Both the position numbers and the translations under genes were made by a program. A DNA stretch of 64,000 bases from Eremophila alpestris peregrina (lineage: Eukaryota > Chordata > Aves > Passeriformes > Alaudidae). Position 1 is the first letter of the stretch; each line of letters begins with the position of its first letter. The stretch lies in the NCBI GenBank assembly GCA_009792885.1, contig WMCF01000080.1, forward strand, positions 2,550,501 to 2,614,500. The letters are read 5' to 3'. Positions 1 to 10,960 of the stretch are shown here, piece by piece. The notes under the pieces were generated by a model that was given only the letters and a program-made list of their open reading frames with translations, did not search any database and had not been told where the DNA came from.

Positions 1-738
1 ACTTGTTGGTAATGTGGCCTTTCCTATTCCTTTCATCGTTGTCTTGGGTTGCAAGATGTAACAAAAAAAAGGTATATATTCTATTTACCATCTGTTGGAA
101 TCAGCTGGGGAGGTGTTTTTCTTTATCTCTTCTAACTGGTGGTGGGTGGGTGTTAATGGCCCAGCTATTAAAACCAGGTGGAATATCTGTTGTTAATAGG
201 GCCATTTAAGGCTCACTGCATGACTGATATAATTACATCATCACATTGTGGGATGCTCCACTCAGTGGGAGGAGCCACGCCAAGAATAAAAACCTGGGAC
301 CCAAACACCAGGACAGCTGTTTTTTCCACTGGATTCCAGAGAGAGACCGGACCTATCTTTATCACCATTGGGCCCTTGGAAGGAAACTACACCCTTCTAC
401 AGGATCGTCTCTGCCCCAACAAAACCATATCTGTCACTCCAGTAGGACTTAGCTGGATTGCTGCCAGCGCCCTGACCCACAGGGTGCCAGGTCATATTCT
501 GACTCTGTCAGTGTTTTCTTTGTTTTCTTTTTGTTTTTATTTGTGTTTTATGCAACTACTTTTTTTTTTTTCAGCATCTCTAGTAAAGAACTGTTATTCC
601 TATTCCCACATCTTTTTGCTTGAAAGCCCCTTAATTTCAAATTTATAATAATTCAGAGGGAGAGGGTTTGCATTCTGCATTGCAAGGTGGGGGCTCTGGC
701 TTTTCCCTAGCAGACACCTGTCTTTCTAAACCAAGACA
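1..738 (+). mobile_element. LTR of a songbird-type endogenous retrovirus, probably solo
   Basis: The stretch reads as one LTR in plus orientation. It has a TATA-like AATAAAAAC at 285-293, a T-rich tract at 500-572, and a 3' half (AAAGAACTGTTATTCC, then AATTCAGAGGGAG) that I recognise from memory as an abundant songbird ERV LTR, probably ERVL-like. The 3' end is the canonical CA at 737-738. No tRNA primer-binding site follows (a TGG start is absent); the next bases belong to an antisense CR1 relic, so this looks like a solo LTR. The 5' end may lie before the window, so the target-site duplication cannot be tested. The open frame of about 156 codons inside it is a by-product of LTR sequence, not a gene. 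The exact family name is uncertain. Confidence 0.72.
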
Positions 739-1530
739 ATCATTTTCCTCTGCCACCAAAGGGACTGAGCAGAACACTACCTGTGCTCCCGCCCTATCAA
801 CCACTTGACCCAGTACCCTAAAATCCCTTTTAATTGCCCTGGTCCTCTTCTTTTCAGTCTCATCACTGACAGCTTGGAGTATCAGCAGTGGGTCATAATC
901 AGAGGGCTGAATCAGCCCTGGGAGTCTCTTGGTAATGTCCTGCACCCAGGCCCCAGGGAGGCAGCAGACCTCCCTGTGGGATGGGTCCAGTCCACATCAG
1001 GGGCTCTCTGTCCCCCTCAGAAGGCAGTCACCCACTACGACTTTTCTTTTTGATGTTAGAGGCTGTAATCCATCTGACAGATGAAGCGTAACTGGGAGGC
1101 TCACTGGGCAGATCATTTTCTTCTTCATCATCTGGCTGACCTTCTAGATCCAGGGTCTCACACCTATTCTGAGGTGGCACCTGGGCAGGTGATGGGAGTC
1201 AGGATGAATTTTTATTACCTTAACAAAGAGGGACCCATTTCCATCCCCTTCATCCACCAGGCGTCCTCCTATTGCCTGACAGTGGGAGACATGGGAGTCC
1301 TCTGACTCCTGGTGGGCCTCCCTCAAAGATGGAAGGGTGGAACTCCACCGATCTATTTCCCTTTCACTTTTCCTAATACTCCTCAGTCTTTCAACTTCCT
1401 CCCTAAGCTTGGCCACCAGCAAAAGGAGATTGTTCACCTGTTCACACTGCAGGCAGGCTTCTCTTCAACAGTACCACTTATAAGCTCAAACACTCTGCAC
1501 AGGAAGGGATCTGGACAGACACATCCTTTT
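739..1530 (-). pseudogene. Decayed CR1-type LINE ORF1 (coiled-coil plus esterase-like part)
   Basis: Read on the minus strand from right to left, fragments of an ORF1-like protein appear in order. First comes a Cys-containing, leucine-rich start followed by a heptad-like segment with EEVERLRSIRKSEREIDRW (1437-1340). After a gap comes the block VVVGDCLLRGTE (about 1005-1040), then REVCCLPGAWVQDIT, and then GAQVVFCSVPLVAEEN, which ends at the LTR border. This order matches the coiled-coil and SGNH/GDSL-esterase layout known for CR1 ORF1. The copy is dead: a TGA at 997-999 interrupts the esterase part, and the block-I serine is replaced by cysteine (codon 1024-1026). The left part is cut by the LTR at 738/739. 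Assignment to CR1 rather than another retroelement rests on memory of avian sequences. Confidence 0.6.
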
Positions 1531-2919
1531 TGGAGGGTTCTATTTGACTACATAGACTTTCACTAACTGCAATTTTTGATTGTGTAAACAAACATTACTT
1601 AAAAAAAAAAAAAAACAAACACAACAAACTAAATTCCCCAGGAGGAAACCTGCAACCCTGCCTGCTTGCCCTGCCTATGCAAACTGCCATGCAAACTGCT
1701 GTGCCATGCCCTCAGAAATATGTCCCACCTTCAGAGATATGCCATGTCCCTGTTTGCCACTTTCCCTAGAGCCCTATTTTAATCACCCCACCCTCTCCAG
1801 AAGAACACCCCGCCCTGCACCTGCAGGTTCCACAGATTATTTTTCAGAATTCCATTCTTCTGTACTCTTAGATTCTGACCTCTTTGGAGCCCAAGAACAG
1901 AACTCAGTTTTCTACATATGGTTCTGTCAGCATAGGCAGCCTGCGTTTTTTGCCTGTGTAACTCTGGACTTGGCCAACGTGGAATTATGTCACTTTGGAC
2001 TGGCAAAAACCTTTGGATACATTTGAACTCAGTTTTTTCCTAAGGCTAGGAGGAAATTTCCTTTAAATCTTTACCTTAAAGCTGGTTGGGATATGAAGGG
2101 CTATGAAATTACTTGTCTTTCTTGCTATAAAGAGATTTTCCGTTCTTTTAGTGTTTCCTTCCCCAGGTCTTACAAAATCAGACCATCTTCAGTGGGGATA
2201 TCTTGTTTTCCTAGGTGGAACAGGGTTTGCTGGCTGCCAGAACTAGCAGGAATTTCCAACTGATACAGGTTGTTTATTGCAAGCACTAGAGGCTTCTGGA
2301 TATGGACTATGGATAGTACCATGAACCCTGCTGTAGTCTCCCAGAGAAGACTCCAAATTCTGCAAAACATTGTGGTGTCTGTTTAGTGGCAACTTAGTGG
2401 ATACAACTGATAATTGGATGTACTTTCCTGAAGATCAGTTCAGGTCACAAAAATTATATATGTTAGAATCCGAAAATGTGATAAAATCCCATTAAAACAT
2501 CATGCTTTCATAACTCATAATCCTGAGACCTGCTGGTATACTTTTCTTTGGATTCACTTCTTTGACAGAGATTACAGAAATACTTATCACAAAAACTAAA
2601 TAATATAGGTGGCTAGAAGAACGTGTACAGAAATCTACAAACATCTACTATGTTTTCTTTGTTTTGATTTTATCTCAGCATTTTCAGACTTTTAGACAAA
2701 ACAATGAAAATAAAATAAAGTAAAAAACCACTTAATCTCCTACTGAGTTCCAAGACAGGTAATAACTAATTTGTTTGTTTGTTTATTTGTTATAACGAAT
2801 GGTATTTTCTGAGCTCATTCCAGTTAGGAGTAGAGGGGAAGGGATATATAATGTCCATATCATAAAAAAACCATGGAAGATGCTGACCTTGGACTTTTGG
2901 GAACACCACCATTTTTTCT
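1531..2919. other. Intergenic, no gene recognised
   Basis: An A-rich tract (15 A at 1601-1615, then CAAACACAAC) could be an old retroposon tail. The rest is AT-rich with no splice-flanked coding segment and no repeat family I can name. A (TTTG)n-like run lies near 2770-2790. The moderately long open frame at 1580-2026 shows no recognisable protein motif and is probably chance. Confidence 0.5.
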
Positions 2920-3693
2920 ATGTTTGCAGGGCAAGGTTTTAGTGGTGGGAGGAGCTACAGGGGTGGCTTCTGTGAGAAGCTGCCAGAGGGCCTCTATGTT
3001 GGTCAGAGCCAAAGCCAGATGGCTCCAGGATGGACCTGCTGCTGGCCAAGGCCGAGGCTGAGCCCATCAGTGACAGAGGTAGTACCTCTGGAAGAACATA
3101 TTTGAGAGAGGGGAAAATATTGTTGTGCAGCAGTAGTCAAAAGAGTGAGAATCTGTGAAAGGAACAACTGTGTAGACACTCAGGTCAGCGCAGAAGGAGA
3201 GGCTGGAGGTACTCCAGGTGCTGGAGCTGAGATGCCCCTGTGCAGCTGTGGAGCAGTCTGTGGACGTCCGTGGAGTGCACAGATCCACTTGCAACCGCTG
3301 AAGAATCCCACACAGGAGCAGGTGAGACAATGAGGGGGAGGGAGCAGCAGAGGCAATGTATGATGAACTGACTGCAACCACTGTTCTTTGTCCCCTTGTG
3401 CTGCTAGGAGGAAGGAGGTGAAAAATTCATGAGTGAAGTTGAGCCCAGGAAGAAGGGAGGAGTGGGGACAGGGGAGTTTTATTTCTCATTACTGTACTCT
3501 GACATGGTAATAAATTCAGCCTTTTCCCCGGATTTGTTTTGTCCATTACAGTAATTGCTGAGTGTTCTCTCCCTATTCTTACCCAGGTCCATGAGCCTTT
3601 TGTTGTATTTTCTCTCCCCTGCCCACTGGAGGAGGGGAGAGATAGAGCCATTTTGATGAGGACCTGCTGTTCAGATGGGCTTAAACCACCACA
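2920..3693 (+). mobile_element. LTR of a second songbird-type endogenous retrovirus, probably solo
   Basis: The segment matches, by recall, an abundant passerine LTR. Its 5' part holds GAGAAGCTGCCAGAGG and GGCCAAGGCCGAGGCTGAGC. The middle contains a purine-rich part with repeated GGAGCTGAG/GTGGAGCAG-like pieces. The 3' part contains GGAGTTTTATTTCTCATTA, a poly(A) signal AATAAA at 3509-3514, and a terminal CCACCACA ending in CA at 3693. The 5' border is approximate (a TG occurs at 2921), and I could not find a clean target-site duplication: CTTTGT follows the 3' end, but no copy precedes the presumed start. No gag, pol or env remnant lies beside it. Confidence 0.75.
3509..3514 (+). promoter_or_regulatory. 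LTR polyadenylation signal AATAAA
   Basis: A canonical AATAAA lies about 180 bp before the LTR 3' end, where the R region of such an LTR is expected. This supports the plus orientation of the element. Confidence 0.5.
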
Positions 3694-4329
3694 CTTTGTT
3701 ACCCCTGATGGTTGACTTCCTGCATCTTCTTTTCACACCTAATGTGCCAGGGAATTTTGATGTTCCCACAGCATATTTTTGCCCTGCTGAATGTGCCTCA
3801 CATGCCAGATCAGCTTTGCTTAGGTAGTCATTAGGTTGCATGGCCATTCCAGGCTACATGAATTTACCAGATTATCTGTTAATGGACATATGCCTAGGAA
3901 ATCCTCCTCTGAAGCAGAGACTAGATTTTAGAGTTTCACAATTCCATCTTAATTCCCAATGTGTCCTCTTTCAGACATACTGATAGCCAGTGCCTTGTGA
4001 GTGATAAAAATCAGGTATGTTTTATTACAAGATTCATGATAGCACTTATTAAACAAGTTGTACCTTTATGAAATTAACTTATTACGAGCAATAATTTAGA
4101 TCTGTTTGCAGTACTGTGAATAGAGAAAAGTGAAAGCACAGATGTCAAGAATTAAAATCCAAGCAAAAAAAAATTATATAAAACCTGTACTATTCTTTCA
4201 CCCCTGTACAAGATTCCTCTAAGGGAATGTCAAGGTTCATTAATGAGTCAGTGGAAGAAACTTGTCATGACAAGTTATTTTGCCCACAATTAACTTGCAC
4301 AGGGAGCTGTGTTTGACTTTGGCTGTGCT
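3694..4329. other. Intergenic, no gene recognised
   Basis: Ordinary AT-rich sequence between an LTR and a CR1 tail. I see no coding exon, RNA gene or named repeat. Confidence 0.5.
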
Positions 4330-4488
4330 AATTCCCAGAGAGGTCATGGGTTCCCCATCCCTGGAGGTGTTCAAGGCCAGGCTGAATGGGGCTCTGAGCA
4401 GCCTGGTCTAGTGTAAGATGTCCCTGCCTATGGAGCTTGATGATATTTAGGGTACCTTCCAACCCTAACCATTCTATGATTCTATCAT
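4330..4488 (+). mobile_element. CR1 LINE, truncated 3' end
   Basis: The plus strand carries the well-known CR1 3'-UTR phrases CATCCCTGGAGGTGTTCAAG, GCTCTGAGCAGCCTGGTCTA and CCTTCCAACCC. It ends with ATTCTATGATTCTATC, the short terminal repeat that marks avian CR1 3' ends. About 160 bp survive. The copy is 5'-truncated, as is usual for CR1, and shows scattered substitutions and a deletion before the GATGATATTTAGGG segment, so it is old. Confidence 0.9.
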
Positions 4489-4595
4489 CCCATGAATTTG
4501 CAGTTATCAATCTGCTGCTCCCACCCAGTGTGCTTCTGTAAGGCCCTTTAATGTCATGAGCATAAACACGCTGCTGCTTCCACATCTGGGAGGTG

Positions 4596-4644
4596 TTTTA
4601 AAAAGGAAACATCTTGTTATTAGTTTTTTAAAAAGGAAACATCT
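4596..4644 (+). repeat. 19-bp direct repeat, two copies 30 bp apart
   Basis: TTTTAAAAAGGAAACATCT occurs perfectly at 4596-4614 and again at 4626-4644. It looks like a local duplication; no function is implied. Confidence 0.8.
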
Positions 4645-6040
4645 ATTAGGCGTGCACTTCCTAGCTGAGCACATATTTGCCATCTTATGGCTTGATCTGG
4701 TTTCCAGTGAAGGTAACAGTCTTTCCATCTCAATGGTAGACAGAACAGAATTTTAATTATCTTTCTATGGAAAAGAAAACACTTGAGGCTAGTGAGTAAG
4801 AGGAATACCTCATATTTCTGTGTGCCCTAGAAACCCACTACAGTAAATCCCCACAATTTGTGTTCCCCCATGGTAAAACTCTGCAGAGCAAAGTCATTTT
4901 CTTTGCTTGGTGTTACTGCTCGGTGTTAGAGTCTGGACACAACCCCCAGATAAACATGTTATTAAAAAGGTACTACAGATAAGAAACAATAGACCAGGAA
5001 ACTATCCTATTAAAAGACTGATAATACATTCTGGAAGCCAAACTTTTAGTAATAAATGTGCTTATTTTAGCTGAATAACTATTTATAATTCATCATTTTG
5101 GTAACAAGAGGGAATGGTTAATTTGCACTAGAGTTGCACTTCTCAGTCTGGGCAAGAAAAAATTTAGTGATTAATGTATTATAGAGCACAAACAAACACT
5201 GAGGACATCCCAGACTTGAGAAATAAATGGACTGTGCCAGTATGTGGTATTTATCACCTTTAAAAAGAAACATATATTCTAGGGGGAAAAAATCAGTAGT
5301 ACCTGTTTCCTGGTATATATTTCTCCTGTGCAGAGTTGAAGACAAAAAAGGAGCCCTCAAGAATATATCCATTCTCACCAGACACCATATTGTGATAAAA
5401 ATTTAGAAATCGGGTCCTGATGGAGGGAACAGCTGGCAAAGAGTAACTGTCTAATCAGGAATTATGTTCTCCAGAGAACAAGAGAAAGAAAAGCAGGACT
5501 TGATCCAACATTTCCCATCATGAACTTGCCAGTAAATCAACAAGTTACTGAATGGTTGACTTTCATTTTGTTGAATTTATTCTCACAGGTCCAAGAGCTT
5601 TCAAGGGGAATTCAATCCTAAAAAATCAAAGGGACAAAATTCCTCATGTAGGCTGTGAATAGGCCCATTAAGTCAGTGGGACCAACACACAAGTGCCTTA
5701 GATAGTATTATTTATTTTTCATCGTATGCCTGGAGTCTTCTGTAACTTTATAAGGAAAACAGGTAGTCTGTCACCAAAAGTCCTTTCTGGTTATATACAC
5801 AGTCACTTTGCTTGCAGCAATGTTTTATCAATGCTGTACAACTGTCCTTATACACTGCTTTAATAATTTAGTATATTGTGCATTAGATTGGAAAAATACT
5901 CATTAAAAGTGTCTACAAGTATTATATCCAAGTCTGAAAAACAGATCTGAATTTACATTCCCTGTGTGTTAGCTTCTTGCATAGCCTCTAACAAATAGAC
6001 CTAGCTGTATTTTCCCTTATATTTTATCTTGGTGTAACTC

Positions 6041-6057
6041 AGCTAATTTAATTAGCT
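6041..6057. promoter_or_regulatory. 17-bp perfect palindrome with paired TAATTA-type homeodomain cores
   Basis: AGCTAATTTAATTAGCT reads the same on both strands around the central T. It holds TAATT/AATTA cores of the kind bound by homeodomain proteins. Whether it is a functional site is inference only. Confidence 0.35.
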
Positions 6058-6400
6058 AATGGAATGTCTGTTAGTATGCGTGTAGTGTTAAACATTAATT
6101 TTTCCTCAGAGGCACAGACTGAGTTCGAACAAGAGACCAGACTCACTGAAACCGTAAGCCCCAGGGACATATGGGACAACACCTGCAAAAACATACAGGT
6201 TTCTGGTTCCTGCTAGGTCACTGAATCTCAGTGTCTTCAATTAAAGCTGACCATTTAAACACTTCTATGTTTTGGTGCCACATCAGCTGCAAGAACACAC
6301 AAATTTTCCTTATGGTCAACTAAGCTGTCGGAGCCCAGTGCCTGTAAAACCTGTATACATGTAGCAGAATCATGCATGCCTGCATACACCCAAAGACATT

Positions 6401-6432
6401 TGTGTGTATGTATGTATGTATCTGTGTGTGTG
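6401..6432 (+). repeat. TG/TATG microsatellite
   Basis: A compound simple repeat: (TG)n, then (TATG)n, then (TG)n again. Confidence 0.85.
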
Positions 6433-7339
6433 CATAAAAATACACATATGCAGAAATGTCAAAATATGGCTTGGTGTGCCTACCTGTTACTTTTCATAAT
6501 CCTGACCTATGATATTCTGCATGCATGAGACACAGGACTGACATGGATAGAAGACAGTAAAGAGTTAATTTTTTAAAAGTTACGTCTGTGATTAATACTG
6601 CATCCAAAATGATAAAAGTCTGCATGGCTTCTCTCTCTAGTGAAATTATTGACAGGACTATTCACGGAGTACTGTATTTTAAGAAAATTGTGCACTGAAT
6701 TTGCAGTGAACTGACTCAAAACTTGTGGAGAAAGCCCTGCTCCCAGAAGTCTACCATCCTTCCAGCCAATTCATCCATTTTCGTAGTATGCTATGAAATA
6801 CTGCAGGTGCTTTGAATACATCCTGCATTATCATCACCCCCCTGACCCAGCTAAAAAAGGAAAGTAAAAGGAAAAAATAAAACAGCTGTCATTAACTTAT
6901 AGTTGACCATGAATTTGAAGCAAAATGTTGAGACCATAAGGTGCTCCTGGATGTCTGTGGTATAAGACAGAAGTTTGACAGGCAGCCCCTACAAGTGTCA
7001 GTTCCCCAAAGCAATGAAGCAGAAAATAAAAGTGCTTCCAAACACGTTTAAAATGATTCATCTCACTGTTTCGCTTTGAACGAGGAACAAAAATGGAAGC
7101 ATTCCTATTCCCTATTGAAAGTAATCACAGTTTTATATCCTGCAGTATTTACATAGGGAGAGCTGTTTATTTAGAATCCTTGGTGATAAGGACACGGCAA
7201 GCTCATAACTTATTATATATTCTCTTTTCATTTTGTCTTTTTTGGGGCTAGAATTATGTATATTTTATGATAACCCAAAATGACTTATACATAAAAAATA
7301 CAGACTTTAAAGATAAAAAGGATTAGTAGCAGGTAATGC

Positions 7340-9060
7340 ATTTTCCATGAGTGGCTATAGGGCTCTCAGTTCCAGAATGTACAGGCTGCATACAAATGAA
7401 TTGATAAAAGTCTGAGGCTGCGGATGGGTAGAAAGGCTCATGCTTTGCTGGAGATGATTCTTAAAGTTACAATAAATCAGACAGACAGTGTCGGCCTTTG
7501 AGGATAAACCTGTGATGGCTTGTTGTGCCTCTTTGAATCGCCTCAGAGGCCCAGGGACTAAAAAGTGCCTAGATGTCACATTAAATCTACCAGGAGGATG
7601 GAGCACTTCAAAGAGGAACGCAATCAGATCTGATGGAAAATACATTTTCTGAAAGCTACTGACAAAAAAGTAATCTTTGATGTGGATGTTGAATAACAAT
7701 TGATATTGTCTTTCCTGACATTTTTCATTATTGCTGTCTTATACAGCCTACTTCATGTATTAAAGCAATATTAACTGTTTGACAGGGACAAATCCTCAAA
7801 CTATCACATAAGCAATTGTTTCTGAATTGTCTTAGCCCACTGCCTGTAAAAGCTGTCCCAATAACTGCTTTTAAATATGATGGTATACTCCTTTCCTTGA
7901 CTACCTAGACAGTGTCTGAGCCTTGGTATAATACAATAGATTCTAGGGGATATTAAAAATGGTTAGGTGGTTATGAGGTGTCATTTGATTATAAGTAAGG
8001 TGCAGCAGTGTTTTCTGAAGGTGACTTTTAATGAGAGAGGTCTATAAAAATTGAGTCCTTATTATTCCCACTCTACAATACACATTTATAGCAAGTATAT
8101 CTACCCAGAAATTTTGAATCTCCTACAATTCTTGCAGCTTAAAAGAAGAAAAAAAAAGAAATGCACAGGAGATACTTGTTATTTATGCAAAGGAATAAAG
8201 AACTCTGTAGCTCTATAAAATGCTATAAATATAAGGCAGATAAATCACCCAGTTTTTACTGGAGAGAAATTCATGCAGATCTATAGGCTACATGTCATTT
8301 CAAAGGGCTGAATGCCTCCTGAGGTTTGATGTCTTAACTCCCTACTGTAACAGTGTGCTGCTTTACCAAAGATCTCTATAAATCTAGAGCCCCTAATTCC
8401 TAGACGACCTCGAGCTACTGACAAAGTAGATGGAAAGGCAGCTGTAGCTCTAATCAAGCTGGTATACAGGGGTTAATTGCACTAGCACCAGGGAAAGGCA
8501 CATGCACAGAAACCCCAAACCTGAGAGAAAATTGCAACAGCGAGGTAATCTACTGCTCTCAGGCTCCCACGTTACTTGCATTTCTGTTGTACCATAAAAT
8601 AGTGAAGCTGTGGATGTCCCTATTTACTTCCCATTTTCTTGACAGTCTTCAGTCTTGCACATACTTGGAGGGTGGTTTCACCAGCTTTTTCTCCCTTATC
8701 ATGACTACCACTATCAGAGCCACCACCAGGAGCCTTCTGCAATCACTCACTTCTTTCAGATTTTTTTTAAGGGAGGCTCCCATGGTAAGGTTTTCTGTTG
8801 AATCTCTCTCCAGGGAGAGTGTTTAATGGTTTACAGTTAAACAGTTGTCTAGAATGAACAGAAAATAAAATAGTTTTTTAAAAGAATCCATAGTGAAATT
8901 GAAAGAATATCTCTTGCAGGAGAGAGTAAGCAGCATCACTGACCACTGCATAGTGCGCAGCTGTAATGTATTAAATATTTTAATTGAGCAAGAGAGCGTG
9001 AAAGAGAGTTCAGCTACTCAAGTCTTGCTACAGAGAAACACACTTCTGTTGCCCTTTGAC
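7340..9060. promoter_or_regulatory. Candidate conserved non-coding cluster
   Basis: Three stretches (about 7360-7680, 8330-8580 and 8890-9040) differ from the flanks. They have balanced composition, few homopolymers, several CpGs and many short transcription-factor-like words, such as GGTTAATTG at 8471 and TTTAATTGAG near 8980. Such texture is typical of vertebrate enhancers in gene deserts around developmental genes, and TLE4 would be the expected neighbour. Conservation cannot be measured here. The antisense open frame of 114 codons at 7355-7699 has no recognisable domain and no exon signals. Confidence 0.3.
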
Positions 9061-9363
9061 AGGAAGGGCAGCTTTCATTTGCCACTCTTCTGCATCACTC
9101 TTTGCCTTGCCAGTGTGTGTGCTCTGGAAGGCAGTCATCCCCAGGAGGACAAGGGTAAGTCATGCTGCCACTAACACTTCTGCCAAAACCCAGGTGATGC
9201 GTGGCTGGTGCCCAGTTGTCAGACTCCCTGGGGCCAAACATTCAAACATACTTTGTTTCTGCCCAGAAGGCAGTTGCTGTCTTCTCATGAATCAGACACA
9301 ATGAAACCTTCTTCTCTTGGATGACTTGCAATTGATGAATGATTCTACTCCCACCCTCTAAGC

Positions 9364-9388
9364 AAGTAAGTAAGTAAATAAATAAATA
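9364..9388 (+). repeat. AAGT/AAAT microsatellite
   Basis: A short tetranucleotide run that switches from AAGT to AAAT units. Confidence 0.85.
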
Positions 9389-10952
9389 GGAAAATAAGAC
9401 ATCAGCAACATTCTCAACAGCTTTTAAGGTTATTCTCTAATCTCCCAAGCCTGACCCTTGCTTGATTATTTCAGAGTTGGCTAAGGCCACAAACATCCTG
9501 TATATACTTCAATCTGAAGTCCTCATTGGCTCCTTTAGGACTCCAGTTCCTTGACACTTCAACTGCAGTTCCACCAGGAGGGATTTATTTTCTTTCATGC
9601 TCTCCATTGCTCTATCCCTGGTGGGAACTCATCCACTCCCAGGTTTCCTAACACCTTTCTTCTGAGTTATTGAAATGAGGCTGCTTGGCCAGCTGAAACT
9701 TCTTTGAAGTCAGGGAATACTTCAAATGTCAAGTCATGAAATTTCCTCTCTCTTTACTTTAGACTGCTCCCTGTGTTTGTAAAAATCTATGAACTAGTAA
9801 CCATTACAGCTCCATACACAGTGAACTTCTGGCACCAATTTTGTAATCCTACAGTAAATGGGGAAAAGAAAACCACAGAAAATTACTCTGTGGAAATATT
9901 AGAAGGATAATTGTTGTTGAGGGATGGGAAAATAAAAACCCATTAGCTGGCAAAAAATGTGTAAAAAGCTTTTCGTTTTGCTTTTATGTTATTGAGGTCA
10001 AGCTAACAATACTCCCTCTGCACAGATCATGGTTTGACAATAGAGGAGGTCTGGTTAGCACCACATCAGAAATACTGCAGCCACATGTTATAAGGTAGCC
10101 AACCAGTAAGAAATCGTGCCAGTGCTTCACATTTGTCCACAGTTTTCTATGGGTTTTTACTGGGTAAGCAGGCTTTATAAGAGATACGCCATTGTCTATC
10201 TGCCTACAGCCAGCAGACATTTCATCCCACATGCTCTGACACTGACAGAGGCACTGGCACGTGCCCTCACGTCACTTGTGCTGCTGCTCAGTCTGGCAGG
10301 GTCTCACAGCACACAGTTCTGACACTAAACATGGGGCAGCTGCCACTTCTCTTGCTGGTTTGGGGCTTAATTATATAAAGCACAAAAATAGAGTGCTCTG
10401 CTGCGAAGTTCAATAAATGGCAGTATGGAGCGATCAGCAGGTCAGTGTGTGAAAGAAATCCAGTTCTGCACTAATGAGGACAAAGCAGCTGTGAGACAGT
10501 TGATTTCGAAGGCAAGCAGCCGGAGTGGTTGTCTGGGACTCCAGGCACGTGGCGACCCTCTCAGAGATGAATTTTGGCTACACTGAGGGGTCAGGAAAAA
10601 GAGGAAGAGGGGAAAGGTCCAAGTTGTGACTTCTTCCCATAGTTTCCATGAGAAGCCAAGTTTCTCCTGCTGGGTAGCTGACATCCAACACAGCATCAGT
10701 ACATTGACTACTGTGATTCAGCCCAGTTCCATGTGGAAACCACAGTCCTCTACTTAAGCTGATCATTTTCATATGCACAAAGAATGGGAGTGCCATAACA
10801 TATTAGAGGCTTTGAATCACTGCTGCCAGAGAGGAGGAGCCCAAATATAGAACTTAATTTGCTTATGCACTTGTTCAGCTTCTGCACACACACCTCTGCA
10901 TATTGAGCTGGGCTTAGAGATTCACAGCTTTCCTGAACAGATCTGTGAAAGG

Positions 10953-10960
10953 ATGCAAAT
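10953..10960 (+). promoter_or_regulatory. Perfect POU octamer ATGCAAAT
   Basis: An exact octamer word, followed about 10 bp later by TAATTACT. It matches the known Oct/POU consensus, but a single 8-mer is expected by chance at about this density in a window of this size. Confidence 0.2.

Larger units (their letters stand above)
4645..7339. other. Gene-free desert sequence
   Basis: AT-rich non-coding sequence. It contains a (TG)n/(TATG)n microsatellite at 6401-6432 and a 17-bp palindrome at 6041-6057, listed separately. No exon or named interspersed repeat was recognised. Confidence 0.5.

Noticed and set aside
178..648. 156-codon plus-strand open frame
   Set aside because: It lies wholly inside a recognisable LTR and crosses its promoter and poly-T tract.
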